A stretch of 64,000 bases of DNA from positions 36,721-100,720 of the forward strand of contig NZ_JACJKY010000009.1 of assembly GCF_016901855.1 (NCBI RefSeq), given 5' to 3'. The notes beneath the pieces are model-generated. The model had not been told where the DNA came from. It did no database searches and saw only the letters and a list, made by a program, of their open reading frames with translations. This document shows, piece after piece, positions 25,956 through 35,300 of this stretch. The first letter of the stretch is position 1. Each line of letters starts with the position of its first letter. The translations under genes and the position numbers were made by a program. The stretch comes from Merdimmobilis hominis. GTDB taxonomy: Bacteria; Bacillota; Clostridia; Oscillospirales; Ruminococcaceae.

Positions 25956-26846
25956 TTATGCGAGCAGTCCTGCCTGTTTCATCGATTCACGGAGCACACC
26001 GATTTGTGCGTCATCCATCGAAACGAGCGGCAGACGGCATTCACCCACATCAAAGCCCATCAGATTCATCGCCGCTTTGACCGGGATCGGGTTTACATCC
26101 ATAAACAGATGATTGATGAGGTCGAGAAGCTTAAGCTGAAGCGCCGCCGACTCCTGCACCTTTCCTTCAAAGAACAGCGCGCAGATATCGTGCGTTTCTT
26201 TCGGCATCACGTTCGAAAGTACAGAAATGACGCCTTTTGCGCCAAGCGACAGAAGCGGAACGATCTGGTCGTCGTTGCCCGAGTAAAGATCGAGGTCATC
26301 GCCGCACAGCGCTTTGATTTGTGCGACCTGCGAAATGTTGCCGCTCGCCTCTTTTGCCGCAACAATGTTCGGATGTTTTGCAAGCTGTGCATACGTTTCC
26401 GGTTTGATGTTCACACCGGTACGGCTCGGCACATTATAAAGGATGATCGGCAGATCGGTTGCATCGGCAATCGCATTAAAATGCGCGATCAGACCTTTTT
26501 GCGACGTCTTATTATAGTACGGTGTGACATGCAACAGCGCATCTGCACCAAGCTGTTTTGCCTCTTTGGAAAGCTGAACGGCATAAGCAGTATCGTTGCT
26601 GCCCGCACCGGCAATTACCGGCACACGTCCTGCTGTGTGTTTGACAGCAAATTCGATGCAGTCAATATGTTCCTGATCGGTCATGCACGCCGATTCGCCG
26701 GTCGTTCCGCAGATGACAATGGCGTCGGTATGGTTTTCGATCTGCCAGTCAATCAGCTGCCCGAGTTTTTCATAGTGAATCGATCCGTCCGGATACATTG
26801 GCGTGACGATCGCAACACCTGCGCCGGAGAAAATCTCTTTTTTCAC
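25956..26846 (-). CDS. dapA: 4-hydroxy-tetrahydrodipicolinate synthase
   Basis: DapA condenses pyruvate with aspartate semialdehyde, the first committed lysine/DAP step. The 296-residue TIM-barrel protein has the pyruvate-binding CGTTGESACM, the catalytic Tyr region LLHVTPYYNKTSQKG, and the Schiff-base lysine in VAAKEASGN. The start is GTG at 26846 with GAGGGAAC 6 bases upstream. It is 72 bases after asd on the same strand, within the riboswitch-controlled unit. Confidence 0.97.
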   Translation of the reverse strand: MKKEIFSGAGVAIVTPMYPDGSIHYEKLGQLIDWQIENHTDAIVICGTTGESACMTDQEHIDCIEFAVKHTAGRVPVIAGAGSNDTAYAVQLSKEAKQLGADALLHVTPYYNKTSQKGLIAHFNAIADATDLPIILYNVPSRTGVNIKPETYAQLAKHPNIVAAKEASGNISQVAQIKALCGDDLDLYSGNDDQIVPLLSLGAKGVISVLSNVMPKETHDICALFFEGKVQESAALQLKLLDLINHLFMDVNPIPVKAAMNLMGFDVGECRLPLVSMDDAQIGVLRESMKQAGLLA

Positions 26847-26918
26847 TGCAAGTTCCCTCTTTTCTTTTGCGTATCGTATTCTCTCTATTTTATGCGATTC
26901 CTGCGCGGAGGTTTCCGA

Positions 26919-28001
26919 TTAATCGAGATATCCTTTTGCAGCCAAAAGCTCTGCCATCAGCACTGCGCCGCCTGCTGCGCCGCGGACGGTGTTGTGCGAC
27001 AGGCACACAAATTTATAGTCATACTGACTGTCCTCACGCAGACGTCCGATATGAACTGCCATACCGTTTTCAGTATCGCGGTCAAGCTTTGTCTGCGGAC
27101 GGTTGTCTTCCTCGTAATAATGTAAGAACTGTTTCGGTGCGCTCGGCAGGGAGAGCTCCTGCGGTGCGCCCGAGAAAGCTGCCCATTTCTCTTTGATCTG
27201 CTCGATGGTCGGTTTGTTTTTAAAGCGGACAAAGACTGCTGCCATATGGCCGTCGCTCACCGGAACACGCAGGCACTGGGTGGTGATTGCCGGAGACGAT
27301 GCACACACGATCTCACCGTTTTCAACCTTACCCCAGATTTTGAGCGGCTCTTTTTCGCTCTTTTCTTCCTCGCCGCCGATGTACGGAATGACGTTGTCGA
27401 CGATCTCCGGGAATGTTTCAAACGTTTTGCCCGCACCGGAAATTGCCTGATAGGTGCAAGCGAGCGCTTCGGTTACTTCAAAGTCTTTCATGAGCGGATG
27501 AAGTGCCGGCACATAGCTCTGCAGCGAGCAGTTGGATTTGACGGCAACAAATCCGCGTTTTGTGCCCAGACGTTTGCGCTGTGCAGCGATAACCTCAGCG
27601 TGATCGTCGTTGATCTCCGGAATAATCATCGGGACATCCGGTGTAAAGCGGTTTGCAGAGTTATTCGAAATGACCGGGCACTCTGCTTTTGCATATGCTT
27701 CCTCAAGTGCTTTGATCTCGTCTTTTTTCATATCGACAGCGCAGAACACAAAGTCAACGCTCGACGCAATCGTTTCAATATCAGCAGTTGCATCCAAAAC
27801 GACCATGTCTTCCATAAATGCCGGCATCGGCTGTTTCATTGCCCAGCGTGCACCGACTGCCTCTTTATATGTTTTGCCTGCACTGCGGGAAGATGCCGCA
27901 AGCACCTTGACATGAAACCACGGATGCTCCGCGAGTAAAATAGCAAAGCGCTGACCTACCATGCCGGTTGCACCGATAATTCCTACGTTAAACTGTTTCA
28001 T
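26919..28001 (-). CDS. asd: Aspartate-semialdehyde dehydrogenase, archaeal/fungal-like type
   Basis: Asd makes aspartate semialdehyde, the branch point to lysine, threonine and methionine. The 360-residue protein has the NADP-binding GATGMVGQRF, the catalytic Cys in KSNCSLQS and the later active-site segments RVPVSDGHMAAV and QAISGAGK. The LLAEHPWF and SSRSAGK pattern belongs to the archaeal/eukaryotic-type family rather than the classical E. coli type. GAGGAGG precedes the ATG. A lysine riboswitch and terminator lie in the leader, so it is first in a lysine-repressed operon. Confidence 0.96.
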   Translation of the reverse strand: MKQFNVGIIGATGMVGQRFAILLAEHPWFHVKVLAASSRSAGKTYKEAVGARWAMKQPMPAFMEDMVVLDATADIETIASSVDFVFCAVDMKKDEIKALEEAYAKAECPVISNNSANRFTPDVPMIIPEINDDHAEVIAAQRKRLGTKRGFVAVKSNCSLQSYVPALHPLMKDFEVTEALACTYQAISGAGKTFETFPEIVDNVIPYIGGEEEKSEKEPLKIWGKVENGEIVCASSPAITTQCLRVPVSDGHMAAVFVRFKNKPTIEQIKEKWAAFSGAPQELSLPSAPKQFLHYYEEDNRPQTKLDRDTENGMAVHIGRLREDSQYDYKFVCLSHNTVRGAAGGAVLMAELLAAKGYLD

Positions 28002-28051
28002 TAAAAACAACCTCCTCAAATTTGATTTTCGGAAAAATCTCTCCGGATAAC

Positions 28052-28075
28052 AAAAAAACCGGTTGAAAACCGGCC
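28052..28075 (-). terminator. Terminator in the asd leader (riboswitch expression platform)
   Basis: On the minus strand CCGGTT, loop TTC, AACCGG and TTTTTTT. It lies about 60 bases after the riboswitch aptamer and 50 before the asd start. Confidence 0.8.
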
Positions 28076-28132
28076 TGTCGTATACTATAATAGAAAACGT
28101 GTTGACTATCTGTTTTCGATTACAAAAAATAG

Positions 28133-28299
28133 CCGATAGCTCTCCACCATATGTATGATGACAATCCGGACATTATTCACGTCCGGATCAGGCTGCCGCT
28201 GCCGGCGGCGCACCTTCGGCGAATTTCCCTTTCACTGCGCCGTCAAACGGCTTGGCAGCCTGTGCACAGATACTGATGAAATCCGCGGCCTCTATCCGA
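28133..28299 (-). ncRNA. Lysine riboswitch (L-box) upstream of asd
   Basis: On the minus strand the aptamer begins GGATAGAGG, then contains CATCAGTATCTG, AAAGGGAAATTCGCCGAAGG and a closing GGAGAGCTATC, whose CTATC pairs with the first GATAG (stem P1). These match conserved parts of the lysine riboswitch: the AGAGG core, AGTA, AAGGGGAA-like and CGCCGAAG, and the final GGAG. A GTCCGGA hairpin near the middle is a peripheral arm. High lysine should favour the terminator at 28052-28075 and lower expression of asd-dapA and perhaps the following genes. The exact antiterminator was not resolved. Confidence 0.93.
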
Positions 28300-28325
28300 T
28301 TCATTTTTTCGTTTGTGTCTGCTTT

Positions 28326-28354
28326 ATCATACCACTCAGCATGCAAATTGTCAA
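28326..28354 (-). promoter_or_regulatory. Promoter of the asd-dapA operon
   Basis: On the minus strand TTGACA, 17 bases and TATGAT give a near-consensus promoter directly ahead of the lysine riboswitch. Confidence 0.85.
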
Positions 28355-28455
28355 CCAATGAAATCCATGAAAGAGCCGTTTCTTTTTCAGGATTTTCTGT
28401 TCAATAAATACATGTGTATTTTATATACGTACACTTTTTCGGAAAGGAATCCTTT

Positions 28456-29481
28456 ATGAAAACAAGTGATTTTGCATACGATCTTCCGCAGGAACTGATT
28501 GCGCAGACACCGCTTACGCCGCGCGACAGCTCCCGGCTGATGGTCTTAAACCGCAAAACGGGAGAAATCCTCCATCGTCATTTTTACGATCTGCCCGACT
28601 TTTTAAAGCCGGGCGATCTGCTTGTCATCAATAATTCCCGCGTCATTCCGGCACGTCTGTACGGCAAACGCACCGATACCGGCGGCGATGTGGAGCTTTT
28701 ACTGTTGTCGCAGAAAGAAGCAGGTGTTTGGGAAACGCTTGTAAAACCAGGCAAGCGTGCGCGTGAAGGCGCTGTCATCTCGTTTGGTGACGGTCTGCTG
28801 ACCGGCACGATTACGAAAGTACAGGACGACGGCAACCGGCTCATTTCGTTTGACTGCAAGGAAAACATCTTCGCCGTACTCGACCAAATCGGCCAGATGC
28901 CGCTGCCGCCGTATATCACGGCAAAACTTAACGACAAAGAGCGTTATCAGACCGTCTACAGCAAAGATTTAGGCTCGGCTGCGGCACCAACGGCAGGACT
29001 TCACTTTACACCGGAGCTTTTGCAGAAAGTCAAAGACAAAGGCGTAAACATCGCACAGGTGACGCTTCACGTCGGACTTGGCACATTCCGTCCGGTCAAA
29101 GTGGACGACGTAACAAACCACAAAATGCATACCGAATGGTATCATATCCCGCAAGAAGCGGCCGATCTGATCGCACAGACGAAGAAAAACGGCGGCCGCG
29201 TGATCTGTGTCGGCACGACAAGCTGCCGCACCGTTGAAAGTGCCGCTCAGCGCGGCCAATTCGGCGAGTCAAGCGGCGACACCGATATTTTCATCTATCC
29301 GGGCTACACTTTCAAAACGATGGACGGACTGATTACGAACTTCCATCTGCCAGAAAGTACACTCATTATGCTTGTTTCCGCGTTCTGCGGCTATGAACAT
29401 ACGATGCACGCATACGAAGTGGCGGTCAAAGAACGCTATCGTTTCTTCAGCTTCGGTGATGCGATGCTGATTCTCGAATAA
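28456..29481 (+). CDS. queA: tRNA S-adenosylmethionine ribosyltransferase-isomerase
   Basis: QueA transfers the ribosyl moiety of SAM to preQ1-modified tRNA to make epoxyqueuosine. The 341-residue protein is full-length, with [19 protein letters not shown] at the start, [27 protein letters not shown] and [16 protein letters not shown]. The ATG at 28456 is favoured by the GGAAAGGAA upstream. tgt follows 15 bases later, the usual pair for queuosine. No preQ1 riboswitch motif was seen ahead of it. Confidence 0.97.
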   Translation: MKTSDFAYDLPQELIAQTPLTPRDSSRLMVLNRKTGEILHRHFYDLPDFLKPGDLLVINNSRVIPARLYGKRTDTGGDVELLLLSQKEAGVWETLVKPGKRAREGAVISFGDGLLTGTITKVQDDGNRLISFDCKENIFAVLDQIGQMPLPPYITAKLNDKERYQTVYSKDLGSAAAPTAGLHFTPELLQKVKDKGVNIAQVTLHVGLGTFRPVKVDDVTNHKMHTEWYHIPQEAADLIAQTKKNGGRVICVGTTSCRTVESAAQRGQFGESSGDTDIFIYPGYTFKTMDGLITNFHLPESTLIMLVSAFCGYEHTMHAYEVAVKERYRFFSFGDAMLILE

Positions 29482-30627
<1,146 letters not shown>

Positions 30628-30649
30628 CATACGGAAAGGACGATCTTAC

Positions 30650-31207
30650 ATGGGGATTTTTGAACTGATTTTAATCGGTATTGGTCTTTCAATGGACGCC
30701 TGTGCCGTATCCATGACGAACGGCATGTGCTACAAGCCAAAATGGTGCACAACGTTTCTGATTGCGTTTGCGTTCGGTCTGTTTCAGGGTCTGATGCCGC
30801 TGATTGGTTATCTGACCGGTTCGCTGTTTTACGCACAGATTGCCGCATTTGATCACTGGATCGCACTGATTCTGCTCTGCTTCATCGGCGGCAAAATGAT
30901 CGTTGACGGATTCAAGGGCGAAGAAGCCTGTTCTGTAAAGCCGTTTGGTATGTGGATGCTGTTTATGCAGGCGATTGCCACAAGCATTGATGCACTGGCA
31001 GTCGGTATCAGCTTTGCTGCTTCCGGTGCAGACATCCTGCTTGCGATTTCGCTGATTGCCGTTTCCACATTCCTGTTAAGCACAATCGCCGTACGCGTAG
31101 GCGAATGGATCGGTGACAAGTTAAATACAAAAGCTCAGCTTCTTGGCGGTGTGATTCTTGTCTTTATCGGCATCAAAATTTTTGTCGAACATATGTGGCT
31201 TTCGTAA
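30650..31207 (+). CDS. mntP: Manganese efflux pump MntP
   Basis: The 185-residue, six-helix membrane protein has the MntP repeats GIGLSMDACAVSMTNGM and ATSIDALAVGISFAAS, whose aspartates bind Mn2+. It exports manganese to avoid toxicity. ATG 30650 has GGAAAGGA 10 bases upstream. It follows tgt on the same transcript; no manganese (yybP-ykoY) riboswitch is visible between them. Confidence 0.93.
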   Translation: MGIFELILIGIGLSMDACAVSMTNGMCYKPKWCTTFLIAFAFGLFQGLMPLIGYLTGSLFYAQIAAFDHWIALILLCFIGGKMIVDGFKGEEACSVKPFGMWMLFMQAIATSIDALAVGISFAASGADILLAISLIAVSTFLLSTIAVRVGEWIGDKLNTKAQLLGGVILVFIGIKIFVEHMWLS

Positions 31208-31253
31208 AAAACATAAAAAACGAACGATTTATCGCATAAAAGCGTAAAAGTAC

Positions 31254-31282
31254 TTGACTTTTTTTAAAAAGCGTTTTATGCT
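31254..31282 (+). promoter_or_regulatory. Promoter ahead of the tyrA leader
   Basis: TTGACT, 17 bases and TATGCT are close to consensus. Transcription would start near 31290, only about 20 bases before the terminator hairpin. Confidence 0.7.
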
Positions 31283-31308
31283 GAATAAAAATCAACACGC
31301 TTTGATGG

Positions 31309-31338
31309 ACAGCGTCGCGATTGCGGCGCTGTTTTTTT
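31309..31338 (+). terminator. Terminator between mntP and tyrA, inside the tyrA leader
   Basis: ACAGCGTCGC and GCGGCGCTGT (one G-U pair) with loop GATT, followed by seven Ts. It would end the queA-tgt-mntP transcript, and also meets RNA from the promoter at 31254. Confidence 0.88.
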
Positions 31339-31368
31339 CTAACGTTTTTTAGAAAGCAGGAATGTCAT

Positions 31369-32208
31369 ATGAAAGAGAAAACCATTTTGATTGTCGGTCT
31401 TGGATTGATCGGCGGATCGATCGCAAAAGCATTATCGGCATTTACACCACACCATGTACTTGGAATGGACCGCAATCCGGAAGTGCTCGACCAAGCACTT
31501 GCATGCGGTGCGATTGAGCGAATCGGCTACGCGGAAGATTTGCCGTCTATCGACATCTTATGGCTTTGCCTCTATCCAAATGATGCAGTTGAATTTGTCC
31601 GTAAATACGGCGCGCACGTTTCTCCTGACTGCATCGTAACGGATGCCTGCGGCATCAAAAACGCTGTCTGCCCGCAGATGGTCGCACTTTCAAAAACACT
31701 TCACTTTCATTTTGTCGGCGGTCATCCGATGGCAGGAAAAGAACGCAACGGCTTTGATGTCAGCGAAGCGACGCTGTTCCGTCAGGCAAGTTATCTGCTT
31801 GTGCCTTGTGAAGCGCCGCAATGGGCTGCTGATACAATGGCCGAGCTTGCAAAACAGATCGGATTTGCACAAGTTGTTTGGACAACACCTGAGCACCATG
31901 ATGAAATGATTGCATATACGTCGCAGCTTCCTCACGCACTCGCCTGTGCATACGTGTTAAGCCCTCGCTGTCCCATGCACAAAGGATATTCCGCAGGCAG
32001 CTATCGGGATGTTTCGCGCGTTGCACGAATCAATGAAACGCTGTGGACAGAGTTGTTTTTAGAAAACCGTGAAGCACTCTCCAATGAAATCGGGACACTG
32101 ATTGAAAACCTCACGCATATCCAATCCGCACTCGACAAACAAGACACCCAAAAACTAAACGCACTGCTTAAACAAGGCCGTGAAGTCAAAGAATCGTTGG
32201 GTGAATAA
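31369..32208 (+). CDS. tyrA: Prephenate dehydrogenase
   Basis: TyrA oxidatively decarboxylates prephenate to 4-hydroxyphenylpyruvate for tyrosine synthesis using NAD+. The 279-residue protein has the Rossmann motif VGLGLIGGSIAKAL, the FVGGHPMAGKERNGF active-site region with its conserved His, and EMIAYTSQLPHALA. There is no C-terminal ACT domain, unlike the Bacillus enzyme, so tyrosine feedback is not obvious. The gene stands alone behind its own promoter and hairpin. AAAGCAGGAAT precedes the ATG. Confidence 0.94.
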   Translation: MKEKTILIVGLGLIGGSIAKALSAFTPHHVLGMDRNPEVLDQALACGAIERIGYAEDLPSIDILWLCLYPNDAVEFVRKYGAHVSPDCIVTDACGIKNAVCPQMVALSKTLHFHFVGGHPMAGKERNGFDVSEATLFRQASYLLVPCEAPQWAADTMAELAKQIGFAQVVWTTPEHHDEMIAYTSQLPHALACAYVLSPRCPMHKGYSAGSYRDVSRVARINETLWTELFLENREALSNEIGTLIENLTHIQSALDKQDTQKLNALLKQGREVKESLGE

Positions 32209-32237
32209 CATTCGGTTTAAAATATATGAAAACAAAA

Positions 32238-32275
32238 AAGAACCCGACAGGCAAATTGCCTGTCGGGTTCTTCCC
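32238..32275 (-). terminator. Bidirectional terminator between tyrA and the GH85 gene
   Basis: GAACCCGACAGGC and GCCTGTCGGGTTC form a 13-bp stem around a five-base loop; on the minus strand TTTTTTG follows, on the plus strand TTCTTCC. Confidence 0.9.
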
Positions 32276-32306
32276 CTAATGAAAGGAAACAAGGAAAGAA
32301 TAACAA

Positions 32307-35300
32307 TTATCTCATTGCACGTTTACGAATGATGAAGATTGCTCCTGCTGCAAGAACCAACGCCATCGGTACTGCATACGGAATCGAGTCATCTGTATCC
32401 GGATTCTCTTTATCCGGTGTAGTTGCCGGTGTCTCTTCTGGTGTCTCACCTGCATCCGTCAGAACCAGTCCGTTCAGTGCATCTTCCAGTTTTTCTTCTG
32501 CTGCTTTCACGTCTGCTTCTGTTGCTTCTGCGTTCTCAAACACAACACTTGCTTCTGCCATTGCCATTCTCAGCACGCCATAGCTTGCTGCTGTGTATTT
32601 GCTCTCGTCCACTTCTGTTGCTTTGTTCAGCAGATCTTCCAGAACAGATTTGTCCGGGATCAAACGCAGATCAAAGATTGCTTTCTGCAAACGGTTGTAT
32701 GCGTCATACACTTCTTTTGCCGTTGCTTCTTCGTTCTCATATACTGCTTTTGCATTGTCAAGTGCTGCTGCAAAATCGGTTTTGCTGCTCTCTAAATATT
32801 TCGAGAGATCAATTGCTTCTGCCTGTGCAATCAATGCTGCCAGTGCATCTTTGTCAACTTTCAGCTTCAGTCCATCAATTGCAGCTTTCAGTCCATTGTA
32901 TGCTTCATCAATCTCTGCCTGCAATGCGTTCTCGTTATCAAGAACCGGTTTTGCTGCTTCCATTGCTGCACGAAGTGCTTCTACTGTCTTCTCAGTGTAG
33001 CATTCAAGATCGAGTGCTTCTGCGAAATCATAGAGCTCTTTTAATTTTTCCGGTGAGCCTACAAACGACAGCATCCAAGTCTTCGCAAGCAATTCATCAT
33101 ATGCTGCATTGATTTCAGCCTGTGTTGCATCAATATTGCCTGCAACTTCTTTTGCGTCTGCAAGCGCTGTCTCAAACGCTTCTTTCACTGCCGATACGAC
33201 ATCTTCATACTCAGCATTTTCTTTTTGTGCTTCTGCGTAAGTGATCAATGCATTGAGGTTTGCATTGTTTCCGCGCTCAGCCAGTGCCTCTGCCGTACGC
33301 TCAAGCTCTGCTTTCGCTGCGTCAACCTCAGCCTGTGTTGCGTTCTCGTCTTCAAGCAATTCTGCTGCTTTGTCAAGCGCTGCTTTGAATGCTGCCCATG
33401 TATCAGAAGTATACTCATCTTCTACAAAATCTTTATACTCATTATACACTTCAGAAAGTTCTGTTTTCTCTGCTGCTTTCTCAAGTGCAGCTACTGCTGC
33501 TTCCAGTGCTGTTTTTGCAGTATCAACCTCATCCTGATTTGCATCTTCTGCAGCGAGTACTTCTGCTGCTTTCTCAAGTGCTGCTTTAAATGCTGTCCAT
33601 GTTTCCGGCGTATAATCGCCTTCAACACGGTCTTTGTTTGCGTCATACACTGTCTGAAGTTCCGATTTGTCGACTTCCGGCACTACCGGTCCATCTGCCA
33701 GGATACCTTTCATGCTCCATTCGTAAATACGGGTGGATGGCCACTGTGCACTGGTGTCGCCTTTTGTGACATTCAAACGGAAGTAACGTGCGACTACGGA
33801 TTCCGTAAACTCGTAATGTGTACGAGTTTCCTGATTGCTCACATACGCTTTCACTGTTGTCCAGTTTGCATCATTGGTCAGGAAATCTTCGTCTGCCAGT
33901 TGTTCCGGAGTCGGATTTGCTACGTTCAGGATCTGAAGTTCAAAATCACGGGTATTGCGTCCTGGTCCATCGCTCATCGAAACGCCTGCGTGTGACATAT
34001 TCCATTCTGTAAGCGTATAGTATGCGCCTACATCGATTACCATCTGTGCCTGTACAGCGTTGCCGCCCGGGCACCATTTGGTGGTTTCATCGTTATCAAA
34101 TGCAAATTCCGGATCTTCTTTCGAATTGTGATCGCTCTGCTCTGTTGCATACAGAATGGTCGGATTCTCTGTAATCACAACCGGTGTGGTCACTTCGCCG
34201 CCGTCACCAACGATCACTGTAAGTGTTGCTGCAGTTTCGTCGCTTGCTGTTTTGTATGTAACTGTATAAGTTGCATCAAACGAAAGATCAATGACACTGC
34301 CTTCAACCGGTTTACGGTTCTGATCAACGATTGATACAGTGAATGTTTCTTGCGGTTTTGCAGATACATCCACATCTTCTGCGATAAATTTCTCACCATT
34401 GATAAGCTGTGCATCAAGTGTTTCATATGCAGTTCCGCGAATTGTTACGGCTTTTTCTGCATAAGTCATCATATCGAGTGTTTCACCGTCAGCGACTGCT
34501 TTTTCAATCGGTTCTGTAATCGCACGAACTGCTGCATATACAGCCGGGCGCTGATCTGCAAATTTCACCGGCTCTGTTGTAGAAGTGCCACCGTAAACTG
34601 CGGTTTCTACCATTGCCGGCCAGTCCACGCCGCCATTCGGATGCGGCTGCCACTCGGTGACAGTAATTTTTACATACTGTGCGTTAACTGCTTCAGAAAG
34701 TTCAACACGTGTTTCTTTGATTTCGTTCTTCTCCGTTCCCGGAACCGTTTCCAGTGTACCAACCTCTGTATATGTGCCGTCTGCTGTGTCACATACAGAA
34801 AGTGTTGCATTTTTCACGCCGAACGGGCGCGGAGGTGTTTCATCATTTACTTTCAGCCAAATGCTGAATGCGGTGATCTCTTTCTCTGCACCAAGATCCA
34901 GTGTAACAGATGCATTTTTGTTGCGATCGCTCGCAGCTGTATCTGTCTTTACATCACCATCAATAAACAATGCAGCGTTGACCACGTTATCGGATGCCAC
35001 CAATGTTGCACCCAAAACAAGGTTTTCTTCGCCTGCTTTTGTTTCTGTAACATCTGCGGTTGCTTTCAAAGCTGCATCTAAGAATGCACGCTCCGGTGTG
35101 CCTTCACTGAGGTCAAGTTTGTTGTTGGAAATATCAACGGAAACGAGGTTCGGATATTCGCCTTCACCCTCAAATTTCTCAAGGCCTAAACCTGCCACAT
35201 CAACTGTAACAAGGCCGGTGCAGCCTTTGACGTTGATTTCTTTGAGTGCCGCGCACGCGTCAAGTCCCGAAAGTTCTGTGAGAGATGAGCAGTTTTCGAG

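Noticed and set aside
25818..27125. 435-residue plus-strand open frame antisense to dapA, dapB and asd
   Set aside because: It lies on the opposite strand of three certain genes, has no RBS, and its composition is rich in Cys, His and Arg, as for shadow frames.
28076..28132. Tandem TATAAT-like motifs in the asd leader as a second promoter
   Set aside because: No suitable -35, and the region is more likely to be part of the riboswitch expression platform.
33225..33995. Plus-strand Cys/Phe-rich frame within the GH85 gene
   Set aside because: Complement of FIVAR repeats rich in Ala and Glu codons; no start signal.
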